The notes: generated by a model from the letters alone, not told the origin. Counted from the stretch's first letter, positions 7,706-16,490 are shown. The stretch: 46,520 bases of DNA from Lachnospiraceae bacterium (GCA_014804245.1 JAAVAE010000034.1:1-46520), one strand, 5' to 3'. Numbers and translations: made by a program.

Positions 7706-8605
7706 ATGGATATTTTAAGGCGGGAATTTGTCTATGTGTGGTATTATTTTTCCGTTCAGTTACAACAGATATTCCAGTATTGGGTGCTTGGCATGGTGCT
7801 TGGCTCTGCTATTTCTGTATTTGGGAAAAATAAGATACATTCTGCATTTTCCGCCCTTGGGGATAAAAAGCTGGGTGTGTTGGGGCTGATTCCTGCAAGC
7901 CTGTTTGGAATTGCCTCGCCGTTGTGTATGTATGGGACGATCCCTATTGCGGCATCCTTTTCACAGAAAGGAATGAAAGACGATATGCTTGCAGCTTTTA
8001 TGATGAGTTCCATCCTCTTAAATCCCCAGCTGCTGATTTATAGTGCGGCGCTTGGAAGCACGGCAATGGCAATACGGTTTGCTTCCTGTTTTTTATGCGG
8101 TATCGGGGCTGGTTTGTGCGTCCGGTACTTTTACAGGGGAAAAAGCTATTTTGATTTCAAAGGTTTTGAGGCATCTGCTGGCAGGGACACAGACCCCAAT
8201 CTGCTATTAAGATTCCTGAAAAATTTAGGGCGGAATATCAAGGCTACCGGACCATGGTTTTTATTCGGGGTATTGCTGTCAGCACTGTTCCAGAGATATG
8301 TTTCTGCGGAGGCGTTTGGCAGGTTGTTTGGAGAAAACAAAGGGTTTGGCGTGCTTATGGCGGCAACTGTGGGCGTTCCGCTGTATGCCTGCGGTGGAGG
8401 AACGATCCCTCTGTTGCAGCAATGGCTTGTCTCAGGCATGAGCATGGGATCTGCATCGGCATTTATGATCACGGGACCTGCAACAAAGATCACGAACCTT
8501 GGAGCATTAAAGATTGTGTTAGGAATCAGGCGTTTTGTGCTGTACCTTGCATTTGTGATGCTGTTTTCGCTTGTAACAGGTTTGGTGGTCGATTTTATGA
8601 TTTAG
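7706..8605 (+). CDS. Permease of the ArsP/YraQ (DUF318) family
   Basis: This 299-residue protein has about eight membrane helices in two similar halves. Each half carries the family signature loop: SPLCMYGTIPIAASFSQKGM near residues 70-90 and VPLYACGGGTIPLLQQWLVSG near residue 225, followed by ITGPATKITNLGALKIV. The family includes ArsP, an exporter of trivalent organoarsenicals, and uncharacterised YraQ proteins. The first signature has CMYG where ArsP-like members often have CSCG, so metalloid export cannot be assumed. It is the last intact gene of the TetR operon, 38 bases after the DUF362 gene, and could export the operon's product or substrate (inference). Confidence 0.85.
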   Translation: MDILRREFVYVWYYFSVQLQQIFQYWVLGMVLGSAISVFGKNKIHSAFSALGDKKLGVLGLIPASLFGIASPLCMYGTIPIAASFSQKGMKDDMLAAFMMSSILLNPQLLIYSAALGSTAMAIRFASCFLCGIGAGLCVRYFYRGKSYFDFKGFEASAGRDTDPNLLLRFLKNLGRNIKATGPWFLFGVLLSALFQRYVSAEAFGRLFGENKGFGVLMAATVGVPLYACGGGTIPLLQQWLVSGMSMGSASAFMITGPATKITNLGALKIVLGIRRFVLYLAFVMLFSLVTGLVVDFMI

Positions 8606-8615
8606 GAGGTGTAGG

Positions 8616-8860
8616 ATGAAGAAGCAGCGGAACCCTATTCCTGCGATTATGATGAATGTCCTGACAGAGCGGTGGACGAAAAGGCGGATAATGCAAGACC
8701 TGGACTGCACTCCTTGTTTTCCCATGCTTTTAAGAATTTCCTGCTTGCCTTAATAAATTTTTGTGTTGCGGCAGTAGGTTCGTTGGCATAAATCAGTCCG
8801 TATGGAAGTGTGTACTCCGTTTCAAGGGCAATGGTCACAAGATTGGTATGGATATCTGAG
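8616..8860. pseudogene. Gene scar: start of an unknown ORF (+) run into a LysR C-terminal fragment (-)
   Basis: TAGGAGGTG directly after the permease gene precedes an ATG at 8616, so a gene once started here, but the frame makes only about 45 residues and runs into foreign sequence. From about 8860 down to 8700 the minus strand reads as the tail of a LysR-type regulator (TIALETEYTLPYGLIYANEP, then TAATQKFIKASRKFLKAW), without start or proper end. The two pieces do not belong together, which marks a recombination junction that cut the last gene of the operon. Confidence 0.5.
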
Positions 8861-8875
8861 TACACTGGCAGGGCT

Positions 8876-9005
8876 TTTCGTGCTGGCGACCTTTGACAAG
8901 GACAGGCTGAAAGCATTGATTGAGAAAGTGGTTGTGTATGGAGAGGATGCCATGGAGATTGTGTGGAAAGTGCGGAATCCGTTTGACAGTGAAGTTTCTG
9001 TATGA
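8876..9005 (+). pseudogene. C-terminal fragment of a serine recombinase
   Basis: The frame ending at 9005 finishes with TFDKDRLKALIEKVVVYGED and then AMEIVWKVRNPFD, which resembles the extreme C-terminus of large serine recombinases of conjugative and transposable elements (an FD.....LI.KV.VY segment followed by a strand of the type I.IVWK). No catalytic domain or zinc ribbon is left. The upstream part of this frame is opposite the LysR fragment and is not coding. It is evidence for a past mobile element whose body has been lost. Confidence 0.45.
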
Positions 9006-9012
9006 AATACTG

Positions 9013-9041
9013 TTCCAATTTTGAAGGAGCAGTGGTAAAAT
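9013..9041 (+). promoter_or_regulatory. Promoter for the metallopeptidase gene, with adjacent dyad
   Basis: TTCCAA (9013-9018), a 17-base spacer and TAAAAT (9036-9041) preceded by TGG form an extended -10 promoter. Immediately after it, GAGCCA (9044-9049) and TGGCTC (9066-9071), with inner GGCA/TGCC, make a dyad over the presumed transcription start that could be an operator or a 5' hairpin. Confidence 0.5.
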
Positions 9042-9126
9042 ATGAGCCATGGGCAGTGATGCCTGTGGCTCAAAATGTTATATTGCTTTATGGATAAAAA
9101 TGTATACTAAAAAGGAGTTACATATT

Positions 9127-10119
9127 ATGAATTATGCTGATGATAATTTTATTAAAGAAGTTAGTAGCACTCATATTCAATGGGAACAAATGGAAGAGTT
9201 TTCCAAACTTTGTAAAGAAGGAAAAGCTATATCTGGGATAAGTGAAGAAGAGTTTGATTTCCTTCTTCAGGACTTAGCCAATGATAAGCTTACTTATAGT
9301 AATGACTCAGTCATTGATATGATAATAAAGTTTATCTTGGAAGGTACAAGTGAGGAAAAGTTGATAAATATTTTGCAAAATTTGAAGATAGCCAATGTAG
9401 ATAAAGAAGATATAGTGGGAACCGCATATCCCAAATATATTGATGGTTCATATTACATAGAGATAGGAAGTGATATTGAAAAAAGAGTGAGGTTGTTAAG
9501 TGATGTATTTGCAGTGTTGTTTATGTTCAATGAAAAACTAGAGGATTTGGAGTACATGGTACTGTGTAGTCTGTCAGAAGCAACCCAGAACAGATATTGT
9601 GCAAATGAAGAGTTTACTGATGATTTTAATAATGTACAGATATATATGATGCTGTGCGATGGCTTATATAAAGATAATTTTACAGATAGGTATATTGCAT
9701 ATGCAAGAGAAATACATGAGATGGCAATGGCCTTTTTGATAGGTCATGAAATCGGGCATCACTATTATGGGAATACTACTGTGAAACCGAATCCGGGGAT
9801 GGAAAGTAAGGTGGCGGAGTTAAAGGCGGATGCTTTTGCGTTGGATTTCTCTTTTAAGTATTTGCGAAATGCATATGCAAACAACGAAAACTTTTATGGT
9901 ATTCATTGTTTTGCTGGGGTTTATTTGCCATTGATAGCAAGTGCTAAAATATGTAAAAGTGTATTTGAAGATGAGGAGAACCATCCATCAATCGTGAAAC
10001 GTTTGTTAGGGGTTCAAAGAGGGATGCAAAAAATACTTACTGAAACGGGATGGGAGGATACCAAAAGATATAGGGATTTGTTGTTAAGAATGGTTAAGTT
10101 TCCCCTGCAAACTAGCTGA
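9127..10119 (+). CDS. HExxH zinc metallopeptidase-like protein, orphan
   Basis: This 330-residue protein has the zinc motif HEIGHH (His207, Glu208, His211) inside a helix, followed about 20 residues later by ELKADAFALD (Glu231, Asp235), the third-ligand pattern of gluzincin-type peptidases. The N-terminal 150 residues are helical and unrecognised; there is no signal peptide or membrane segment, so it acts in the cytoplasm. AAAGGAG upstream fits the ATG at 9127, although the frame is open from 9049. The gene is clearly more A/T-rich than its neighbours and sits between gene scars, which suggests horizontal transfer. ImmA/IrrE-like or Lit-like (phage-exclusion) peptidases share this motif arrangement, but I cannot assign a family. 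Confidence 0.75.
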   Translation: MNYADDNFIKEVSSTHIQWEQMEEFSKLCKEGKAISGISEEEFDFLLQDLANDKLTYSNDSVIDMIIKFILEGTSEEKLINILQNLKIANVDKEDIVGTAYPKYIDGSYYIEIGSDIEKRVRLLSDVFAVLFMFNEKLEDLEYMVLCSLSEATQNRYCANEEFTDDFNNVQIYMMLCDGLYKDNFTDRYIAYAREIHEMAMAFLIGHEIGHHYYGNTTVKPNPGMESKVAELKADAFALDFSFKYLRNAYANNENFYGIHCFAGVYLPLIASAKICKSVFEDEENHPSIVKRLLGVQRGMQKILTETGWEDTKRYRDLLLRMVKFPLQTS

Positions 10120-10217
10120 TGTAATGAGAGATATGCAGAAAGGGAAATAAGGGTATGCTGGAGCCATAGGAGGATTTATGCTGTGGTTCAGAAATATCTA
10201 AAATTTTTATCCCTTAA

Positions 10218-10660
10218 TTGACACAAGCAGGCTACTATCTGTTGCACAACATTCGGACGGTCAACTATGATGGCATAGCCGGCAATGGAGGCATTGTGTA
10301 GGCCTGTCATTTGTTTGAACATGCAAAAATGGAAAGATGAAGGTAAGATCAGGCATCTTGGCTTTTCTTTCCGCAGCTCTGCAAAGCTACTTGATCGTAT
10401 TGTGACCGAACATCCGGAAGTGGAATTTGTACAGATTGCCCTCAATTATTATGATTGGGAGAGTGAATTTGCTCAGTCCCGGAAATGATGCGAGATTATC
10501 CGCAAGCATGGAAAACAAGTCGTGATTATGGGACCTGTCAAAGGCGCGGTCTTGCATCAGCGCTCAAAGAGGCGGAGGCGCTTTTGGAAGCCAGAAATGC
10601 CAATGTGTCCTCGGCGTCATGGGCATTGCGTTTGAGTTCGGACTTGCCGGGATGAAAGAA
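10218..10660 (+). pseudogene. Decayed aldo/keto reductase of the ferredoxin-type subfamily
   Basis: Fragments in three frames line up in order with one aldo/keto reductase: YYLLHNIRTVNYDG near 10230, then KWKDEGKIRHLGFSFRSSAK and FVQIALNYYDWESEFAQSRK up to a TGA at 10486, then CEIIRKHGKQVVIMGPVKGA after that stop, then a shifted frame with LKEAEALLEARNANVSSASW. There is no start, at least two frameshifts and an in-frame stop. The YYDWES and IIRKHGK motifs are those of the large Fe-S aldo/keto reductases. It is not translated to a working enzyme. Confidence 0.75.
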
Positions 10661-10710
10661 TCGGATGCTCCTTTGCACCAGAATTGGGTATATGTTTTTT
10701 ATATTAACAA

Positions 10711-10719
10711 TGCTATACT
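10711..10719 (+). promoter_or_regulatory. Extended -10 promoter for the NhaC-type gene
   Basis: TG-C-TATACT lies 48 bases before the antiporter start codon. No convincing -35 hexamer is present at the expected distance. Confidence 0.45.
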
Positions 10720-10766
10720 GTGAGAGTAGAATTGAATTTTTAAGAGAATGTGCAAAGGAGCAAAAG

Positions 10767-12128
10767 ATGGAGCAGAAAGCAAGGAGGATAGAATTTCGTT
10801 TCGGGAATAGTGGGAAATTGGTGCCGCTCATCGTTGCAGCGGCGATGATTTTGTGGGCGGCGCTTAGCCAGTCCAATGTAAATGGATATGTGTTGGCTTT
10901 TTTTGCGGCACTGGTGATAGGGTGCATTTTTGCAAAGGATGAAAAGGCATATGGAGAAGCGATGGTATATGGCTTGAGCAAGCCGATGTTTGCTACGATT
11001 GTGATGGCGGTGATATTAGCGGCAATTTCGGGCAAGCTGATTTCAGCAAGCGGGGCGGTGCAGACAATTGCGGTATATGTGGTGGCGGCAGGCTTTACGG
11101 GAAAGTTTTTTGTGGCGGCGACCTTTCTCATCACCTGTCTGCTGGCGTTTGCAACGGGAACCTCAGTGGGAACCTATTTTGTTGTGATTCCGATTTTGTT
11201 CCCGGTGGGCGTGATGGCGGGAGCAGCGCCGGAATTTATGATTGGTGCTATCGTGTCAGGAGCAGCATTCGGTGACAATCTGGGGCCTATTTCAGATACC
11301 ACGATCGCATCATCTGCAACACAGCATGCGGATTTGGGAACTGTGGTGAAAACCAGGATGCATTACAGTCTGCCGGCGGCGGTGGGAGCACTGGTTTTGT
11401 TCCTGCTGTTTTCTAAAACAACAGATGGGAATGCAGCAATTGAGGCGGCGGGCGGCAGCACAAATCCGGCCAGCCTGGTGATGCTGGTGGTGCCAGTAGT
11501 CATTATCGTACTGTGTCTGATGAGAAAGCATCTGATTACCGCTCTGTCATGGGGGATTCTGGCGGGAAGCGCTGCCGGACTGCTTTTTGGTATTTATACG
11601 GTGGACGATCTTATCTTATTTCCCGGCGGATTTTCTGTGTCAGGGGCAATCATAGAAGCTATTACGGGGACAGCAGGTACGGTGGCAATGTTGATTGCGG
11701 TATTTGCGCTCCTTGGTGTAATGGAATGCAGCGGTCTCTTTGAGGATGTGGGGGCGCTTTTGTCACGTTTTGCGAAAAATGAGCGTAGTACGGAGGCGAC
11801 CATCGTGCTGTCTGTCGGTATATTGAGCATGGTGACGGGTGTCATTTCGGTGGCAATCGTGGCGCTTGGTGATTTGGTAAATGAGATTGGGGAAAAAGTG
11901 GGGATAAACCGTTATCGCCGCGCGAATCTGCTGGATTGTACAGGATGTGTGTTCTGCTTTCTGGCACCCTGGACAGTACACTGTGTGATTCCGGCGCAGC
12001 AGTCCGCCCAGTTCGGGGAGGGCTTTGCGGTTGCACCTGCGTCGATACCATTTGTGAATTATTATTCTCTTTGCATGCTGGTGATGCTGGTGGTGGCAGT
12101 TGTTACTGGGTATGGCCGGAAGAGTTAA
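10767..12128 (+). CDS. NhaC-family Na+/H+ antiporter-like transporter
   Basis: This 453-residue protein has about 11-12 membrane helices. The NhaC family signature is clear: a helix with ATGTSVGTYFVVIPI, then SGAAFGDNLGPISDTTIASS with the conserved Asp pair that binds the cation, and a second-half counterpart LDCTGCVFCFLAPWTVHCVI. The role is exchange of Na+ (or an organic substrate) for protons; some relatives exchange malate/lactate or amino acids. AAAGGAG at 10754-10760 is 6 bases before the ATG at 10767, which rules out the longer frame from 10665. The gene is preceded by its own promoter and follows a decayed gene, so it starts a new transcript. Confidence 0.85.
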   Translation: MEQKARRIEFRFGNSGKLVPLIVAAAMILWAALSQSNVNGYVLAFFAALVIGCIFAKDEKAYGEAMVYGLSKPMFATIVMAVILAAISGKLISASGAVQTIAVYVVAAGFTGKFFVAATFLITCLLAFATGTSVGTYFVVIPILFPVGVMAGAAPEFMIGAIVSGAAFGDNLGPISDTTIASSATQHADLGTVVKTRMHYSLPAAVGALVLFLLFSKTTDGNAAIEAAGGSTNPASLVMLVVPVVIIVLCLMRKHLITALSWGILAGSAAGLLFGIYTVDDLILFPGGFSVSGAIIEAITGTAGTVAMLIAVFALLGVMECSGLFEDVGALLSRFAKNERSTEATIVLSVGILSMVTGVISVAIVALGDLVNEIGEKVGINRYRRANLLDCTGCVFCFLAPWTVHCVIPAQQSAQFGEGFAVAPASIPFVNYYSLCMLVMLVVAVVTGYGRKS

Positions 12129-12181
12129 AGGGGAAGATAATATTTTAAGAGACGCACGTAGCTGCGGGCAGGGGGATCTCT

Positions 12182-12916
12182 ATGAAAAAAATCATAAAAA
12201 ATGTAGTATTTACCCTATTGATTCTAACCTTAAGCGCTTCCACAGCTCTTTTGACGTATTTGCACTTTTTCGCATCAGATGAGAAGGAACTTTCAGGGGA
12301 GTGGACTGCAAATCTGGACATGACGCAGCAGGCTGCTGTCACAGCTCTTTGCTGGCTGCAAGACATAGAAGCAGTTTCCATTTCTCTGGAGGATATGGAG
12401 TCCTATATGCAGGATTTGACCATACAGGTTAATTTGACTTTGGAGCAAACCGCCCGCTCGGAGGGCACTTTCCACTGCAATGTCCTGCCAGAAAGTTATG
12501 ATGCCTGCAATCAGGCTGCCTATGAGGCATTTGCGATGGCATTTCAGGAATTTTTGGCCCAAAGGCTTCGCATGGCAGGCTATACGGGCAGTACGGACAA
12601 GGAAGCTATGGAGGCTCTTGTAACTGAAACTTTTGGGATGTCCACTGTTTCTTATTTGATGTCCAATGGTCCGGCACTGCTGCCTTCCTTGGAAGATTTA
12701 CAGGCTGGGTATGACGGCAGCGGAACTTATGAGGCAACGGAAGATATTCTGACCAGGCAGTTTGATATAGATGGGGGTGTCGTCACAAAGGCGGAATACT
12801 ATATACGGAAAGATTCTAATCTGATTCTGTCCGAAGAAATCGGTTCTACTCCCTCTGAACTTTTTTCGGATTATTATCCTATGATATACACTTTAAAACA
12901 ATCCCCAAACCAATAA
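12182..12916 (+). CDS. Membrane-anchored protein of unknown function
   Basis: This 244-residue protein has one N-terminal hydrophobic segment (about residues 6-27, VVFTLLILTLSASTALLTYL) without a lipobox or clear cleavage site, so it is probably anchored with the rest outside the cell. The outer part is acidic and mostly helical with internal features such as LSGEWTANLDMTQQAAV. No family is recognised. A G-rich ribosome site (AGGGGGA) precedes the ATG. It lies 31 bases before a D-Ala-D-Ala carboxypeptidase gene, which suggests a cell-envelope role and co-transcription (inference). Confidence 0.65.
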   Translation: MKKIIKNVVFTLLILTLSASTALLTYLHFFASDEKELSGEWTANLDMTQQAAVTALCWLQDIEAVSISLEDMESYMQDLTIQVNLTLEQTARSEGTFHCNVLPESYDACNQAAYEAFAMAFQEFLAQRLRMAGYTGSTDKEAMEALVTETFGMSTVSYLMSNGPALLPSLEDLQAGYDGSGTYEATEDILTRQFDIDGGVVTKAEYYIRKDSNLILSEEIGSTPSELFSDYYPMIYTLKQSPNQ

Positions 12917-12947
12917 CTTCGGGAGAAGAAAACAGAAGGGAGATTCC

Positions 12948-14411
12948 ATGAAAACAATTCTGCAGAAAATAATTTCTATTATTATATTGTCCGTAATTTT
13001 GGCGTGTTCCATCTTGCCAATCAGGGCAGCCGCAAGCTTCGAAATCCCTGGAATCTGTCAGATGCAGACAGATACAGGCACTGCAGGCACTGTAAAAACA
13101 TTGGATTATGACTACGATTACAACACTTATCTTTCTCTGAGGGACATAGCCATGCTCCTTAAGGATACGGACAAATCCTTCTCTCTGGAAATTACGAACA
13201 ATACTGTCTCATTGGATCCGGGAAATGTCTATGTGCCTGTTGGAGTGGAAAATGCCCCTTGGGAAGATGAGGAGAACCCGGACATTTCCCTGCGGCGAAA
13301 TGAATTCAAGGTAAACGGAGAAACTGTATTTTATTATACACTGATTATGAAACTACCCTCCGGCGATTACGATTGTTTTATGATGGCAGCAGATCTGGCT
13401 ATGATTCTGGATGTGAACATTACCGTTCCTGTTGCAGGTTCCCTGCAGATTCATACACAGGATCCGCTGTGTATCTCTCCTGTTTCTTTGGAACAAGCTG
13501 GCTATTTTTACGGAGTCAACAGCGTGTTGGTAGGAGATGCTACTACTGGGGAACTCTACTATCAGTATCAGTCCGATATGTCCTACCCTATAGCCAGCAC
13601 TTCCAAGCTTATGACTTGTCTTTTGACCATGGATGCTATTTCGGAAGGGCAGATTAGCCTTGAAGAATTAGTCACGATTTCAGATGCAGTGGAGGCACTG
13701 TCCGCCTCAGACGATGGTGTGATTCCCTTGGAAGCCGGAGAACAGATTACAGTGCAGGAACTTTTGTTGGGAGCCCTTCTGCCCTCCAGCAACGAATGTG
13801 CATTATGTCTGGCTGAATCTATCGCCGGTTCAGAGGAAGCTTTTGTCCAAATGATGAATCAGAAAGCCAAGGATTTGGGGCTTTCTCAAACAATTTTTTT
13901 CAACTGCAATGGTCTGCCTTACTACACGGAAGATTTCATTCCTTCTAAGCGCCAGAACAGCATGAGTGCAGAGGATATGTTCCGGCTGGTTTCCTACCTT
14001 TTGAAAGTCTATCCCCAGGTCACGGACTTCACTTCTCTGGAAAGTGCCACCTTAGAGTCCCTCGAACTTGAAGTGCGCAATACCAACCCGCTTCTGCATA
14101 ATCTGCCTGAGGTCACCGGTTTGAAAACCGGAACTACCAACAAAGCCGGAGCCTGTCTGGTCACATCTCTGACTGCGGACGACGGAACCATGGAGCATGA
14201 TTTAGTAGTCATTGTCCTGGGCACTGAGGATTCCATAGAGAGGGGGCGTGTTTCTGGATTGTTGGCAAGATACGCGCTGAATGCCTTTTATACGGGCATA
14301 GAAGAACCGGAAGCAGGGGGAGCTGCCCAGATTTCCGAAAATCTACCCATACATGCCGATGCGGCAGTGGACTGGGTTCTTCGGACGGCAAGAAAAATGG
14401 AGAACTATTGA
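12948..14411 (+). CDS. D-alanyl-D-alanine carboxypeptidase (S11) with N-terminal stalk domain
   Basis: This 487-residue secreted protein trims pentapeptides of peptidoglycan outside the membrane. It has a Sec signal peptide (residues 1-28, ending IRAAA). Residues about 50-190 look like a copper-amine-oxidase-N-type stalk domain (YNTYLSLRDIAMLLKDTD, and later MAADLAMILDVNI). From about 195 a penicillin-binding S11 domain carries all three motifs: SxxK at Ser217-Lys220 (ASTSKLMT), SxN at Ser280-Asn282 (PSSNE) and KTG at 393-395 (LKTGTTNKAG). The S11 family often has a C-terminal membrane helix; none is visible here. AAGGGAG precedes the start. Confidence 0.9.
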   Translation: MKTILQKIISIIILSVILACSILPIRAAASFEIPGICQMQTDTGTAGTVKTLDYDYDYNTYLSLRDIAMLLKDTDKSFSLEITNNTVSLDPGNVYVPVGVENAPWEDEENPDISLRRNEFKVNGETVFYYTLIMKLPSGDYDCFMMAADLAMILDVNITVPVAGSLQIHTQDPLCISPVSLEQAGYFYGVNSVLVGDATTGELYYQYQSDMSYPIASTSKLMTCLLTMDAISEGQISLEELVTISDAVEALSASDDGVIPLEAGEQITVQELLLGALLPSSNECALCLAESIAGSEEAFVQMMNQKAKDLGLSQTIFFNCNGLPYYTEDFIPSKRQNSMSAEDMFRLVSYLLKVYPQVTDFTSLESATLESLELEVRNTNPLLHNLPEVTGLKTGTTNKAGACLVTSLTADDGTMEHDLVVIVLGTEDSIERGRVSGLLARYALNAFYTGIEEPEAGGAAQISENLPIHADAAVDWVLRTARKMENY

Positions 14412-14481
14412 TAAAACTGCGTTTTCTTGGTAAAATAAATTTTATTTTAAAATCTATAATGTTTGATAAGAGGATGATACC

Positions 14482-15189
14482 ATGCGCATAGCCATTTGTG
14501 ACGACAACGCAGATTTCGCGGACAATTTAAGATTTTTGGTGGAAAAAGGGCTTACCGCGCTGCATGTTGGACCGGTTATTTCGGTTTACAATGACGGCGC
14601 GGTTTTTCTTGCGGACAGACCCGAATGTGACGTTGTTTTTTTGGATATTGACATGCCTGCTGTAAATGGATTTGACATCGCCGAGCAGATCAACCGTATG
14701 GGAGAAGCGCTTATAGTCTTTGTGACAATGCATGACGAACTTGTGTATTCATCCATTAAATTCCAGCCTTTCCGGTTCATCAGGAAATCTCACCTTGCAG
14801 ATGAACTTTCCGAAGTGTTGGATGCTTTGAACAGGACGATATGTAAACGCAGCGCGGGGCAGAAATTTGAGTTTCAGACGAAAACGGGATCCGTTTTCCT
14901 CGATGTGGGCAGCATTGAATATATCGAAATATATGGACACTGGCTTCATGTCTGTGTGGACGGCGGCGAAGATCTGGAGTGCTATGGAAGTCTTTCGGAG
15001 TTAGAGAAGCAGCTTGCTCCTTTTGATTTCATACGGACTCACAAGAGTTATCTTGTGAACTGCAAGTATATCTATGCCATAGAAAAGGGACAGATTATTC
15101 TTGATGACAAGACTGAAATTCTGCTCAGCCGATATAGAACCGGAGAAGTCAGGGATAAATTCAGAAGTTATATACGGAGTGGGATATGA
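14482..15189 (+). CDS. LytTR-family response regulator (AgrA-like)
   Basis: This 235-residue regulator has a receiver domain (residues 1-120) with the acidic pair in ICDDNAD and the phosphorylated Asp55 in VFLDIDMPAVNG, and a LytTR DNA-binding domain from about residue 130 (SIEYIEIYGHWLHVCV, FIRTHKSYLVNCKYI). Such regulators bind direct repeats upstream of targets. Its stop overlaps the ATG of the next gene (15186-15189), so the pair is translationally coupled to its kinase. A TATAAT at 14455-14460 is a possible -10 for the pair. No target is proven; the neighbouring surface-type gene at 16682 is a candidate. Confidence 0.93.
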   Translation: MRIAICDDNADFADNLRFLVEKGLTALHVGPVISVYNDGAVFLADRPECDVVFLDIDMPAVNGFDIAEQINRMGEALIVFVTMHDELVYSSIKFQPFRFIRKSHLADELSEVLDALNRTICKRSAGQKFEFQTKTGSVFLDVGSIEYIEIYGHWLHVCVDGGEDLECYGSLSELEKQLAPFDFIRTHKSYLVNCKYIYAIEKGQIILDDKTEILLSRYRTGEVRDKFRSYIRSGI

Positions 15190-16490
15190 ACGATATTGCT
15201 GAAATCATTGCTTCTATTGCGGAGTCTTATATTGAAGTGAGATTGTGTAACAGATTCCTCGGTTTTAAGAATCAGAACAGGACTATACTTAAATCCGTGG
15301 GTTTCTTTATTATTCTTCTATTAGAGAACATGCTGGACTCACAGAAAGAATACATGCCCATTCTGTTGGAGGGCTTGTTCTGCATCATTTCCATTCTTTC
15401 GATTGCTGTGTATGCATTTCTCTTTCTGGATGGAAAGTTTTTTGATAAAATATTGGTTTCAATAATACCTGCCATTGCGATCCTGCCGATTAATCTGTTC
15501 GTTATTAATGTGCTCCGCACATTGTCCGGAGCATTTAACGTGGATATTATTGAATATGGCGGAAAAGCACGTATTTGGGCGCTGATTATCAGTAAGGTGG
15601 CTTTCTTTTTGGTGTGTGAGTTTATTATACATATGAGAAAAAACAGCCGGTATTCACTCAGCATCTTTCAGTGGATTATTCAGCTATTCTGTTTTTTGAT
15701 TACATTTCGTATTGCTTATCTTCTGCTTGACATTTCATTAAAAAATGATAACATACCGGAGCTTTTTTCGACGAGCATACTGATTATGGTTATGAATATT
15801 CTGCTGTATGTTTTGTTGGACAGAATGAAGCATGACAGTATGATCAAAGAGGAGTACAGAATTTCGAAGATAAGTCTTGCCGCACAGGAAAGACTGGTCG
15901 ATGAAGCCAGGAAACAGTACACCGAAATGAAGACTCTGCGCCACGATATGCGGCATTATCTTATGGCAACGGCGGAATTGATCAGGGCAGATAAAACGGA
16001 GGAAGCCAAAGAATATATTGAGAAGATCATTGATGACAAAGTAGACCAGACGGCCTTCGCAATAGATACGGGAGATGCGGTGATAGATGCCGTGATCAAC
16101 AGCAAAATCGCAATTTGCCTGAAAAATCATATTGAGATAAAATGTATGATCGATTCACGTCCGAAAGGTGTGGGTGGCATAGATATGAGTGTACTGCTTT
16201 CTAACGTGCTGGACAATGCCATATGCGGATGTGCGGGGGCAGAGGAACCGAAGATCGAGTTGATTATCGGTATAAGAAAGGCTTTTGCTTATATTATTGT
16301 CAAGAACAGTATCAAAGAATCCGTTCTGGCAAAGAACCCAAAGCTTGAAACGAGCAAAGAGGATAAGTCGGCTCATGGTTTTGGTGTCATGTCCATACGA
16401 AAGGTTGCGGAGAAATATGCGGGAAATGTTGAATTTAAGGAGGAAGATCATACCTTTATCGTTGAGATCTGGCTCGAAGGATCAGAGTGA
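15186..16490 (+). CDS. GHKL-type sensor histidine kinase (AgrC-like)
   Basis: This 434-residue membrane kinase has six hydrophobic segments in residues 1-210, a coiled linker, then the kinase core. The phosphorylated His253 is in TLRHDMRHYL, the N box in LLSNVLDNAICGC (about residue 340), and the ATP lid glycines in HGFGVMSIRKVAEKY. This is the layout of peptide-sensing AgrC/ComD/FsrC kinases. It overlaps the response-regulator gene by four bases. No AgrB-type peptidase or AgrD-type peptide gene lies nearby, so the signal is unknown and may not be a peptide made here. Confidence 0.92.
   Translation: MNDIAEIIASIAESYIEVRLCNRFLGFKNQNRTILKSVGFFIILLLENMLDSQKEYMPILLEGLFCIISILSIAVYAFLFLDGKFFDKILVSIIPAIAILPINLFVINVLRTLSGAFNVDIIEYGGKARIWALIISKVAFFLVCEFIIHMRKNSRYSLSIFQWIIQLFCFLITFRIAYLLLDISLKNDNIPELFSTSILIMVMNILLYVLLDRMKHDSMIKEEYRISKISLAAQERLVDEARKQYTEMKTLRHDMRHYLMATAELIRADKTEEAKEYIEKIIDDKVDQTAFAIDTGDAVIDAVINSKIAICLKNHIEIKCMIDSRPKGVGGIDMSVLLSNVLDNAICGCAGAEEPKIELIIGIRKAFAYIIVKNSIKESVLAKNPKLETSKEDKSAHGFGVMSIRKVAEKYAGNVEFKEEDHTFIVEIWLEGSE

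Noticed and set aside
14433-14449. AAAATAAATTTTATTTT palindrome before the Agr-like pair
   Set aside because: Low-complexity A/T sequence; too weak for a terminator and no other support for a regulator site.
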